Shown here in pieces: positions 12,301 through 21,560 of a stretch of DNA of 64,000 nt. The stretch covers positions 1,110,116-1,174,115 of the forward strand of contig CM055754.1 of assembly GCA_029465975.1 (NCBI GenBank), read 5' to 3'. The notes beneath the pieces are model-generated. The model made no database searches. It worked only from the letters and a program-made list of their open reading frames with translations, and was not told the origin of the DNA. This stretch comes from Dallia pectoralis (Eukaryota > Chordata > Actinopteri > Esociformes > Umbridae). Each line of letters begins with the position of its first letter. The first letter of the stretch is position 1. A program made the position numbers and the translations under genes.

Positions 12301-15300
12301 ATGCGCGCTGGATGTCCGCATCAACCTCCCACATCACCGGTGCCACTATACAGGAGGCAGGAAGAATAGGTGAGTTATCAACCTGCCTCTCCTCTGTGTC
12401 ATATAATCGAGACAGCGCGTCTGCCTTGACGTTCTTCGTACCCGGAATGTACGACAACGTAAACTCAAACCGGGTAAAGAATAACGCCCACCTGGCCTGG
12501 CGAGGGTTAAGCCTCCTAGCAGCCCGTATGTACTCCAGGTTACGGTGGTCAGTCCAGACTACAAACGGGTGTTTCGCTCCCTCGAGCCAGTGTCTCCATT
12601 CTGTCAGAGCTCTGACTACAGCTAACAGCTCCCTATCACCCACGTCATAGTTTTGTTCCGCCGCACTGAGTTTCCGCGAGTAGAACGCACAGGGACGGAC
12701 TTTGGGAGGGGTGCCCGAACGCTGGGACAGTATAGCACCAATCCCAACCTCCGATGCATCCACCTCAACTATGAAGGGAAGTGATGGATCAGGGTGAGCC
12801 AAAACCGGCGCGGATGTAAACAGCATTTTTAGTGTACTAAACGCGCGGTCTGCCTCGTTCGACCAACGAATCCGAGATGGCCCCCCCTTCAACAATGATG
12901 TAATGGGAGCTGCTACCTTGCCAAAGTTCTTGATGAATCTGCGGTAGAAATTCGCGAAACCGATAACTCGCTGTACCGCCTTTACCGTGGTTGGAACGGG
13001 CCAATTATGCACGGCAGCCACGCGATCAACCTCCATTTCCACCCCCCTCGTAGTAATGTGGAACCCGAGAAAGGAGACTGCTCGCTGGAAAAACAGACAC
13101 TTTTCCAATTTGGCATACAGGTCATGCGACCTCAGTCGATCCAGTACTCTGCGAACAAGCAAAACATGATCAGTCCGGTTATCCGAATACACAAGGATGT
13201 CGTCTATGTAGACGAACACGCCGCGGCCGATCATGTCCCGAAAAATGTTATTCACAAAGGACTGGAAAACCGACGGCGCATTCATTAACCCGTACGGCAT
13301 CACCAGGTACTCATAGTGACCTGATGTTGTGCTAAAGGCTGTTTTCCACTCATCTCCCTCCCGGATACGCACCAAATTGTATGCACTCCTGAGATCTAAC
13401 TTTGTAAAAAAGCGTGCCCCGTGCATTGACTCGATTACAGACGAAATCAGTGGGAGAGGGTACCGATAGCGAGCTGTAATGTTGTTAAGTGCTCGATAGT
13501 CAATACACGGTCGCAAACCGCCGTCCTTCTTTTTTACAAAGAAAAAACTCGAGGATGCTGAAGAGGTGGAATGGCGGATCATCCCCTGCTTCAATGACTC
13601 GGACACATACGTCTCCATCGCTTCTGTCTCTGCCTGAGACAGGGGATACACGTGACTGTATGGTGGTACAGCGCCTACCTGCAGTTCTATCGCGCAATCC
13701 CCCGGTCGATGGGGAGGTAATTTGGTAGCCAATTGTTTTGAAAATACGAGGGCCAGATCAGAATATTCGGGAGGAATGCGCACAGTGGAGACACTGTCTG
13801 GACTCTCCACCGTCGTCGCTCCGACGGAAACACCCAGACACCTCCCTGACATTCCCGCGACCAACCCGTCAGTGCCCTCCGAGGCCATGAAAATTGAGGA
13901 TTGTGTTTCGACAGCCAAGGCATGCCTAGCACAACGGGGAAGGAAGGTGAGTCAATTAATTGCAATGTAATCATTTCAGTGTGTGTGTGTTGTGTGACCA
14001 TAGTTACCGGTACCGTGACCTGCGTCACCATCCCCGATCCCAATGGTCGACTGTCCAGCCCCGTAATGGTTCGGGCACAGGCCAACGGCACCACCGGAAT
14101 CTGTAACAGACTGGCATATGTTCTGTCAATAAAGTCCCCAGCTGCGCCGGAATCTACGAGCGCCTTACACTGGGGAGATTGCGGAGAAGTGGGGAAACAG
14201 ACGTGAATTGTGGTATGGGTATCAGAGGGCCCTGACGGGGTGTGGGGTGTATTCACCCTCCCTGTCACAGGAATATCAGACCTCCTACACCCTGGTTTAT
14301 TATTGCGCTGGTAGCAGTGAGAGGCAGAGTGGCCCTTTCTGCCACAAAAGCGCACTCTCTAGCCCGCGCGGTCTCCCGTGACGCGGTGCCTCCCACTTCC
14401 ATCGGCTCTGGAGCGACAGCAGGACTGAGTGAAACGGAGGAGCCCAACCCGGAACGTCCGCGAACAACCAGTAGATTGTCCAATGTAATGGCCAATTCTA
14501 CTAGCTGCTCGAAAAGAGAGTTGCATCACTACACGCCAACTCCCGACGGACGTCCGGGTTTAGATGTACATTAAATACATCTTTCTTGGCCCGTTCGTTC
14601 CACCCAGCCCCGCTGCCAGGGTCCTGAACTCCAGCGCAAACTCCTGCACGCTCCTCTCTCCCTGCCTCAGGAGAACAAGACGCTCGCCCACCTCCCTCCC
14701 TCAGGAGGATGGTCAAATACCGAGCGAAAGTGGCGGACGAACGCCTCGTAATCACATAGGATAGACCCTCCCCTAGACCATATAGCTCCGGCCCAAGAGA
14801 GAGCCTTACCTGTGAGGCGGGTGATGAGTGCGGCGATTTTTCGTCGGTCGGAGGGCGCTGGGTTCAGATCCCCCAAATACAACTCGATCTGGAGGATAAA
14901 ACCCTGACAGTGTTCTGCCGCTCCGTCATACACCGCAGGCGGATCCAAGTTGATTCCCCGAGTAGCAGGTGGTAAGGGACTCAGTAGGGGAATCTCCGCC
15001 GGTTGCGCTGTCCCGGGCAGCCGGGTCTCCAGCTGTCGTACGTTGGCGACCAAGGTGTTGAGGGCATCGCCCAATGATGTCAGCACCGCCGAGTGCTGAG
15101 CGAGGGTCTCCGCTATTGCTGGCTCCATGGCTCCGCGACGTAGTTGGTGTGGAATTCTGTCACGGCTGTGTAGGTGGCGGAAGGATGGAGCCAGACAACC
15201 CACGGAAATACTCTCGAGTCTCTTTAATACCTTACGGAAAAACCCGTAGTATTACTCAAAGCCACACAGGCAAAGTAGAGGATGCGACGCAGCGCACAAA

Positions 15301-18267
15301 CTGTAACCACTCCTCGCACGGAGGTATAATAAACAAGAAGCCCAGAGCTCACAACGAGACTCGGGCTGTACATAACACACGTAACACGAAACAATTCCAC
15401 ACAAAGACCAAACCAAACACAGGGAACTTAAATAGTACACTAATGAGATAATGGACACCAGGTGTAGTGATGACGAGACTGAACAAGGTGTGCAGGGGGA
15501 GGAGATAACGATGGTGGCTCAGAAGACCGGGGAGGACGACCGCCGAAGGCCGCCAGCAGGGGGTGGCACACTGGCTTCTGAGGGAGTTCTCACAATATCT
15601 TCTTGTGCTATAACATAGTACAGTATATCCTGTTGTGCTATAACATAGTACAGTATATCATGTTGTGCTATAACATAGTACAGTATATCCTGTTGTGCTA
15701 TAACATAGTACAGTATATCCTCTTGTGCTATAACATAGTACAGTATATACTGTTGTGCTATAACATAGTACAGTATATCCACTGGTATATCCTCTTTTCT
15801 CACAGTGCCCCATGGCCTCTGGCTCCTCCATGCATATGAATCTGTCTGGCCTGCTACCTCTGATGCCCCGGTCAGTCCCTCCAGGTGGCATTAGTCTAAG
15901 TGGAGGACTGCAGCACTACCAGAGTCCTGACATGATCATCCCAAACCACCTGGATGATGCTCTGACCCACGACATGTCCAAATGTTAGCCCAGATTCTTA
16001 TCTCTCTAATGAACAGCACAACCACCGTGTGTCTAGTAACAGTGAGAGTAGCAGTATGTTGTAATATGTAACTGTGACTGAATACCTTTATGTAGGTTAA
16101 CCTACCCAGCACAACAGGCTATCTTGTTTTAGTATGCCACCAATTCTTCTCTAATCCATAAATCTGTGCCCATCTCAGACAAAAGGCAAAAACAAAGCAG
16201 TGCTGGCATCCATACCCACATCCATGCCCTGGCAGAAATGTCCTTCAGGCAGATCAGAGGATCAGCAAGCACCTTGCCAAATACATCCCTGTTGTCTACA
16301 GGGTCTAGACTTCCTATATCCCGCCCTAACCAGGAGGACAGCATGTCAGCCCTATTATGTACTGGTTCTAGGGTTCCTATTCCTCGTCCTAACCAGGAGG
16401 ACAGCAGGTGGGTAACTCATTTCTACTCAGAACTTTCTGTTGCAGAAACGAATGACTGTCCACATAATTTGTTTACAGAATATGTCAGTGACTCCACCGC
16501 AAAACCTTATGTGTTATAACCTTATGTGTTATAACCTTATGTGTTCTAACCTTATGTGTTATAACCTTATGTGTAATAACCTTATGTGTTCTAACCTTAT
16601 GTGTAATAACCTTATGTGTAATAACCTTATGTGTTATAACCTTATGTGTAATAACCTTATGTGTAATAACCTTATGTGTTCTAACCTTATGTGTTATAAC
16701 CTTATGTGTAATAACCTTATGTGTTCTAACCTTATGTGTTCTAACCTTATGTGTTATAACCTTATGTGTAATAACCTTATGTGTTCTAACCTTATGTGTT
16801 CTAACCTTATGTGTTCTAACCTTATGTGTTATAACCTTATGTGTAATAACCTTATGTGTAATAACCTTATGTGTTCTAACCTTATGTGTTATAACCTTAT
16901 GTGTTATAACCTTATGTGTAATAACCTTATGTGTAATAACCTTATGTGTAATAACCTTATGTGTTCTAACCTTATGTGTTATAACCTTATGTGTAATAAC
17001 CTTATGTGTTATAACCTTATGTGTTCTAACCTTATGTGTTATAACCTTATGTGTAATAACCTTATGTGTAATAACCTTATGTGTAATAACCTTATGTGTA
17101 ATAACCTTATGTGTAATAACCTTATGTGTTATAACCTTATGTGTAATAACCTTATGTGTAATAACCTTATGTGTTATAACCTTATGTGTTATAACCTTAT
17201 GTGTTATAACCTTATGTGTTATAACCTTATGTGTAATAACCTTATGTGTTATAACCTTATGTGTTATAACCTTATGTGTAATAACCTTATGTGTTCTAAC
17301 CTTATGTGTTATAACCTTATGTGTTATAACCTTATGTGTTATAACCTTATGTGTTATAACCTTATGTGTTATAACCTTATGTGTAATAACCTTATGTGTA
17401 ATAACCTTATGTGTAATAACCTTATGTGTTATAACCTTATGTGTAATAACCTTATGTGTAATAACCTTATGTGTTCTAACCTTATGTGTTCTAACCTTAT
17501 GTGTTATAACCTTATGTGTTATAACCTTATGTGTAATAACCTTATGTGTAATAACCTTATGTGTAATAACCTTATGTGTTATAACCTTATGTGTAATAAC
17601 CTTATGTGTTATAACCTTATGTGTTATAACCTTATGTGTAATAACCTTATGTGTAATAACCTTATGTGTAATAACCTTATGTGTAATAACCTTATGTGTT
17701 ATAACCTTATGTGTTATAACCTTATGTGTTATAACCTTATGTGTTATAACCTTATGTGTAATAACCTTATGTGTAATAACCTTATGTGTAATAACCTTAT
17801 GTGTTATAACCTTATGTGTAATAACCTTATGTGTAATAACCATATGTGTAATAACCTTATGTGTTATAACCTTATGTGTTATAACCTTATGTGTTATAAC
17901 CTTATGTGTTATAACCTTATGTGTTATAACCTTATGTGTTATAACCTTATGTCTAATAACCTTATGTGTTATAACCTTATGTGTTATAACCTTATGTGTA
18001 ATAACCTTATGTGTTATAACCTTATGTGTTATAACCTTATGTGTAATAACCTTATGTGTAATAACCTTATGTGTTATAACCTTATGTGTTATGACCTTAT
18101 GTGTTATAACCTTATGTGTAATAACCTTATGTGTAATAACCTTATGTGTTATAACCTTATGTGTTATAACCTTATGTGTTATAACCTTATGTGTAATAAC
18201 CTTATGTCTGTGCATATTATTCTCTTTCAGGTTCCATAGTGGAGGGGCTCCTAAACCACCTTTTTAA
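308..18267 (+). CDS. lrrc9: LRRC9, leucine-rich repeat-containing protein 9 (5'-truncated, last 17 exons)
   Basis: Exons read by eye: 308-427, 534-725, 951-1076, 1181-1321, 1472-1649, 1779-1999, 2157-2279, 2366-2496, 2582-2690, 4266-4405, 4923-5059, 5499-5716, 7333-7401, 8698-8820, 15806-15983, 16179-16407, 18231-18267. They join in phase to 823 codons plus TAA. The human protein is about 1450 residues, so the N-terminal part lies outside the window. The product is a run of leucine-rich repeats of the LxxLxLxxNxI type (for example LEELSLNDNCISKL and LQELDLDQNRIRSV), with LRRCT-like caps such as NPIVEKLDYYRIYV, and a low-complexity Ser/Pro-rich tail. LRRs of this kind bind proteins; the exact role of LRRC9 is poorly known. 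Identity rests on the LRR layout and on PCNX4, DHRS7 and PPM1A following in the human order. Donors at 2497 (GTCTTA) and 15984 (GTTAGC) are weak. Family call is strong; individual splice sites are inferred. Confidence 0.85.
2661..4129 (+). repeat. 41-bp minisatellite (~36 copies) copying an LRRC9 exon end plus its splice donor
   Basis: The unit is the last ~30 bp of the LRR exon ending at 2690 (…CCCAACATTAAG) followed by the donor GTAGTTCC. It repeats with period 41 for about 35.8 copies. The first copy is the coding exon itself. Units vary mainly at one position (CCTTTAG versus CCTTAAG). Reading through the first donor meets an in-frame TAA at 2700-2702, and 41 is not a multiple of 3, so only the first donor gives a productive mRNA. 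The array fills most of the intron before exon 4266-4405. Confidence 0.95.
5717..6490 (+). other. LRRC9 intron sequence without recognised features
   Basis: Unique intron sequence between exon 5499-5716 and the 33-bp array. I see no exon, RNA gene or transposon that I can name. Confidence 0.5.
6492..7300 (+). repeat. 33-bp minisatellite, ~24 copies
   Basis: The unit reads CATTATGGTAATGAGGTAAA followed by CATGTTAAAGCAA (33 bp). Because 33 is a multiple of 3 it stays open on both strands (299 and 266 codons), but the product is pure repeat and lies in an LRRC9 intron. The array stops about 30 bp before the acceptor of exon 7333-7401. Many units contain GAG|GTAAAC, close to a 5' splice-site consensus. 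Confidence 0.95.
7402..8223 (+). other. LRRC9 intron sequence without recognised features
   Basis: Unique intron sequence between exon 7333-7401 and the 42-bp array. It ends in a C-rich stretch near 8100-8130. No coding signal is seen. Confidence 0.5.
8224..8608 (+). repeat. 42-bp minisatellite, ~9 copies
   Basis: The unit includes GAGATGGGAGTGAGGACTAG and ATCTGGACCATAGAG, 42 bp in total. It lies in the LRRC9 intron, ending about 90 bp before exon 8698-8820. The reading frames it leaves open on both strands are by-products of a period divisible by 3. Confidence 0.93.
9064..9716 (+). repeat. 59-bp minisatellite, ~11 copies
   Basis: The unit of about 59 bp contains GAGCCTGATTTGATCTCCAC and ATAACAGGAGACTGGGCAG. 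Several copies are 2-4 bp shorter (CTACTGGGAG in place of CCACTCTGTGAG). Located in the intron between LRRC9 exons 8698-8820 and 15806-15983. Confidence 0.93.
9990..10451 (+). repeat. 30-bp minisatellite, left part (~15 copies), split by the LTR element
   Basis: The unit contains TATAACATAGTACAGTATAT followed by CCTGTTGTGC (30 bp). Variants read CTTCTTGTGC or CATGTTGTGC. The array is interrupted by the retrotransposon at 10452 and resumes at 15595 with the same unit, so it is older than the insertion. Confidence 0.95.
10452..10888 (-). repeat. 3' LTR of the chromovirus (437 bp)
   Basis: Downstream LTR in element orientation, the same as 15158-15594 by eye. The final pol reading frame runs 76 bp into this LTR and stops at 10813. 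Confidence 0.93.
10813..14340 (-). pseudogene. pol: Chromovirus pol: protease, RT, RNase H, integrase, chromodomain; frame-broken
   Basis: In order on the minus strand: an aspartic protease with DSGAAGDF; reverse transcriptase with FFVKKKDGG, LDLRSAYN and the catalytic YIDD; RNase H with VDASE, TDHRNL and KADALSR; integrase with an HHCC zinc finger (…CSVC…), then DRGPQF and HPEANGQVERVN for the D,D,E core; then a chromodomain (YLVEWEGYGPEERCWVP) and a Pro/Arg-rich tail. A 695-codon frame covers 13918-11831 and a second covers 11757-10813. Breaks lie near 13840-13847, at 11939-11942 and at 11769-11772. The chromodomain would steer integration to marked chromatin in chromoviruses. As written, the enzyme is not continuous. 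Confidence 0.9.
10892..10901 (-). other. Polypurine tract of the retrotransposon
   Basis: The minus strand reads AGGGGGGGAG, then TAC, then the 3' LTR. It is in the standard place for plus-strand priming. Confidence 0.75.
14267..15128 (-). pseudogene. gag: Chromovirus gag (capsid and zinc knuckle), frame-broken
   Basis: Reading starts at the ATG at 15128 (MEPAIAETL…), the first Met after the primer-binding site. The N-terminal part resembles the coiled N-terminus and capsid of sushi-type gag proteins (…FILQIELYL…). Frame breaks lie near 14700-14706, at 14608-14611 and at 14512-14515. A further break near 14345-14356 separates the capsid part from a CCHC-type knuckle (CGRKGHSASHC). Each break looks like one lost base in a short homopolymer. 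Gag would package the element RNA in a cytoplasmic particle. This copy cannot make a full-length protein as written. Confidence 0.8.
15147..15156 (-). other. Candidate self-priming primer-binding site
   Basis: One base inside the 5' LTR the minus strand reads AATTCCACAC. It is the exact complement of GTGTGGAATT in the LTR (15393-15402), at the predicted 5' end of the transcript. No usual tRNA-type TGG start is present. Tf1/sushi-group elements are known to prime from their own transcript end in this way. Confidence 0.65.
15158..15594 (-). repeat. 5' LTR of the chromovirus (437 bp)
   Basis: On the minus strand this is the upstream LTR. It matches the copy at 10452-10888 over its whole length by eye. 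It carries the candidate TATA element at 15428-15434 and the inferred transcript start near 15402. Confidence 0.93.
15428..15434 (-). promoter_or_regulatory. TATA-like element of the 5' LTR
   Basis: The minus strand reads ACTATTTAAG here. The base 32 nt downstream starts GTGTGGAATT, which is complementary to the primer-binding site; that spacing fits a TATA-driven start. The same motif is at 10722-10728 in the 3' LTR. Confidence 0.55.
15595..15790 (+). repeat. 30-bp minisatellite, right part (~6.5 copies)
   Basis: Continuation of the 9990-10451 array beyond the retrotransposon. It ends just before the acceptor (CTTTTCTCACAG) of LRRC9 exon 15806-15983. Confidence 0.94.
16503..18212 (+). repeat. 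15-bp array, ~114 copies, in the last LRRC9 intron
   Basis: The unit CTTATGTGTTATAAC occurs in three main variants (TTATAAC, TAATAAC, TTCTAAC). It is open on both strands for nearly 600 codons only because 15 is a multiple of 3. It ends about 18 bp before the acceptor of the terminal LRRC9 exon at 18231. The TTCTAAC variant is concentrated in the first third. Confidence 0.96.
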
Positions 18268-18327
18268 ACCCCCAGCAGAGTGAATGTAGAATCACATAGT
18301 GGAGGGAAGACAAGTTGAGCTCAGCTC

Positions 18328-18640
18328 CAATACAGTTTGCTCTATAGATTGTAGATATGTCATGCTGATACAGTTTGCTCTATAGATTGTAGATATGTCA
18401 TGCTGATACAGTTTGCTCTATAGATTGTAGATATGTCATGCTGATACAGTTTGCTTTTTAGATTGTAGATATGTCATGCTAATACAGTTTTCCCTATAGA
18501 TTGTAGATATGTCATGCTAATACAGTTTTCCCTATAGATTGTAGATATGTCATGCTGATACAGTTTGCTCTATATATTGTAGATATGCCATGCTAATACA
18601 GTTTTCCCTATAGATTGTAGATATGTCATGCTGATAATGT
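18328..18640 (+). repeat. 38-bp minisatellite, ~8 copies, downstream of LRRC9
   Basis: The unit contains GATACAGTTTGCTCTATAGA and TTGTAGATATGTCATGCT. It lies right after the LRRC9 stop, so it is probably in the 3' UTR. Confidence 0.9.
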
Positions 18641-18799
18641 CATTTACTTTGCCTAGAATTCATTTTCTGTGTGTTTCTACTTCACAACTGCTGCCTACCT
18701 CTGCTGCCATTATACAGTTAGTGAGCATAGTCATATTTCATTATGTCAGGTTCAGAGTTTCCTTTGAACTACTTTACTAGCTTGCTTCCAAAATGATCA

Positions 18800-18805
18800 A
18801 ATAAA
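18800..18805 (+). terminator. Candidate LRRC9 polyadenylation signal
   Basis: AATAAA about 530 bp after the stop; a second one lies at 19103-19108. Which is used cannot be told from the sequence. Confidence 0.3.
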
Positions 18806-20040
18806 TAGTAAAAACACCCACAGATGCCAGGGTGTGTGATGCCAGGGCGTGTGAGGCTGGCATGTTGTGTTCATCGGGTCAAATGGATCTCCAACATGAG
18901 CATAATCCAGCTTTAGCACACCTCTCCGTGGACAATAATCTGCAGTCACTCAGATTGAGCAGTAATGGATTGCAGAGATCTGTCAGTTTTAGGATGTTTG
19001 CCTCACACCCATGATTTTAAATGTAATTTACTTGCCTTCATTGACACATTCATGTAATGTTTTCTAACTATTGTACCACATACAAGTATTGAAGCCTAGG
19101 AAAATAAAACAGGGTTGTAATGAGCACATGTACGCACTCTTTGTCCCACTAACTGATGATGTTAGTTTCCCACACCTAGTGATGTCTTGTGGCCACTAGG
19201 TGTCCCTAGTGCTGTATCATCTCTGCCCTCAGCCCACTGTCAGACTGCCCACTGAGAAAAAACATTGATTCAAGGCCAGGTTCAGTTGACGCTCAGTAAT
19301 TTCCTGGGTTGTGCTCACAGCTAACATGACCTGTGGAAATTGTACGGAACAACAACCAGTTCCTGCAAGAGTGAAATGCTCTCTGCTCTAAAGAGCTCTT
19401 TTAATGCATGCACTTATCTTCACTTAATTTGTGTTAACTCCCAGCATTAAACAGGGTTAATGACTGACTGAGTCATTACCTTGCTTTGCCTGACATCAAA
19501 TGGCAGCTGATGTGCCCTCGCTGACAAGCACAGTAATGCACCGATTTGGGTCCTGATGAGAGCCGTCTAATGCATTAGATATTGCAATGGATAATTTCAC
19601 ATGACTCAACTAAGTACAATATTTGTGGATATGTGATATCTATAAAAGGTTGCCTGGGTTTGTATGCGGAATATTGGCTCGATGAGCATGAAGTAAAAAC
19701 CTTCCCACTTCCTGCAGGATGTTTCTCACTTGCGTTTATATGCATGTATTTTTAGCATTTCCATGACATTAGCATAAAGTCTGTGAATAATTCATTAGTC
19801 TTGAATGAGCCCAGATGCACTTGACCATCAACCCTCCTACTCCTTCTCCTTTCCCTGCTGTCTGTTCTCTCACTCTCTGTGCCCTCTTTCTTTTTTCTCT
19901 CCTTCCACCGTCTCTCTCCCACTCTCTAGAGCACATGGTTCATAGCTGGTTTAATGGGATGGAATGTGACAGGTTATGTTTTCCTCTGCCTGATATGGAG
20001 CCTGGCCTGGGAGGAAGGTGGAGGGAGAGGAATTGGTGTA
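18806..20040. other. Intergenic sequence, LRRC9 to PCNX4
   Basis: Unique AT-rich sequence. I see no coding exon. A pyrimidine-rich stretch (about 19830-19925) precedes the TG tract. Confidence 0.5.
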
Positions 20041-20041
20041 G

Positions 20042-20043
<2 letters not shown>

Positions 20044-20133
<90 letters not shown>

Positions 20134-20195
20134 TGTGAGTGTGAGTGTGAGTGTGAGTGTGAGTGTGAGTGTGAGTGTGAGTGTGTGAGTGTGTG
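20044..20195 (+). repeat. (TG)n microsatellite grading into (GTGTGA)n
   Basis: About 85 bp of pure TG followed by about 60 bp of alternating GTGTGA. A (CA)-rich tract follows at 20281-20330. Confidence 0.97.
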
Positions 20196-20330
20196 TGCAA
20201 CTATAGTCCAGGTTCATCATTAGACATGTGTGTGCTTGTCGTGAATCAGTTGGATATGATGCTTTATAGCCCCCCCCGCCCCCACACACACACACTCACA
20301 CACACACACACATACATACACACACACACT

Positions 20331-21190
20331 CAACAAGGGGCCATTACTGCAGGTCCGCTGGCGCTCTACATTCTGCACTGTCTGTGTATTCAGAGCACCA
20401 TTAGCCCAAGACTCTGAATAATTGCTGAATGGGCCATGTTTTCTGTGCCATCTACTCTAGTTTCAGTGCATGGATGTGGGGGTTGTGGATGAAGTGAGAG
20501 AGTTGAGCGAATTAATGGAATTTTAAGTGCAATCACCAGATAATACAGAATATACAGCCGCATTAAAACTCAAAGTTTGTCCAAAGATTAAAGTAACACC
20601 ACATTTATAGAAAGACACTGTATTCTGTAGGTTCTGTATTCATTATAATGGAAAATATTCTGGGGACAAGTCATGATGAACTCTCTCTCCCATTCCACAT
20701 TGATTATACTGTAGTGTGTGGAGTAGGGCTTACAATTATGCCAAAACAAATCAGCTTCGTTAAATGCTTATTATGAAAATAAGGTATTTTATTACGGCAA
20801 CCATGTCTACGGTATTTTTACGATACAGCATTATCAAAATTTGAATGCATTTATCTTTCAACGGGTGCATAGTAAGTGGCAAGTGTTCGGTCAGCTTCCC
20901 TATAATTCATTTCCCGTCTGGATCTGTGGTACAAAATAATAGGAAAGTAAATTTACCTGTTGTAAGGAATAATTTGAGATGTATCATGAAAGAGAATGGC
21001 AATATAGTGTGATTCTGTGTTGATATTTTACTCGAGAAGCATGCGTTTATTAGAACAAAATAAAATATGACCTCTCTTAAATGTACCGTGTCATTCAGGA
21101 TGATTGGGCACTAGTGAATGTTGAAGACATTTAGTTGTTTTTCAGCTTGATCTTACACTCAATTATTTTGGGGGAATCTGACCTTTAATT
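20331..21190. other. Intergenic sequence without recognised features
   Basis: AT-rich; no exon, RNA gene or intact transposon seen. Confidence 0.45.
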
Positions 21191-21235
21191 AAGTGAACGA
21201 TCAGCAAGATTATTGAGCTTTTGGAGACTAGGAGA

Positions 21236-21560
21236 GGGTTGTCATTAGGTCATGAGGACAATGAGCCAAAGCACACCTCCAAATCCATACGAAAGTGATT
21301 CAGACTGGGTCGGAGCATCTCTGAAACGGTAAGGCTTATGAATTGCTCTCTGGAGTGGCTACCAACAGTGGTCGGAACAGAGACAAACCACAAACAGGCG
21401 ACAGAGTGTTAAGTGCCCAAGGCTGATCAATGCACAAGAGCAACACAGGCTATCCCATCTGGTCCGAACCAACAGAAGGTTGACTGTTGCACATGTCACA
21501 AAAAATGTTAATGATGGTTACAGGAAGAATGTGTCAGAACCAAATGCATCGTGCACTGCT
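21236..21560 (+). mobile_element. Tc1-like transposase fragment
   Basis: The stretch around 21380-21545 (GTGGTCGGAACAGAGACAAA, GGCTATCCCATCTGGTCCGA, AATGTTAATGATGGTTACAG) matches my recollection of the DNA-binding half of a common fish Tc1-like transposase gene. The frame is broken and no terminal repeats are visible. The match breaks off where a minisatellite begins. Identification is from memory without a search. Confidence 0.55.

Larger units (their letters stand above)
10452..15594 (-). mobile_element. Ty3/Gypsy chromovirus (Tf1/sushi-like) LTR retrotransposon, 5143 bp
   Basis: Complete LTR-to-LTR element read on the minus strand. It has two 437-bp LTRs with TG…CA ends that look identical, a 5-bp target duplication (atatc, 10447-10451 and 15595-15599), a primer-binding site, gag with a zinc knuckle, protease (DSGA), reverse transcriptase (YIDD), RNase H, integrase and a C-terminal chromodomain. 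These place it in the chromovirus branch, near the sushi elements of fish. The reading frames are broken at about seven places, each by an apparent one-base loss, so this copy as written is probably not autonomous. It sits inside a 30-bp minisatellite in an LRRC9 intron, antisense to the gene. Confidence 0.95.

Noticed and set aside
14242..14574. Plus-strand open frames across the retrotransposon
   Set aside because: They are antisense shadows of gag-pol.
16440..18239. 599- and 576-codon open frames over the 15-bp array
   Set aside because: Open only because of the period; the sequence is the last LRRC9 intron with a clear donor and acceptor on either side.
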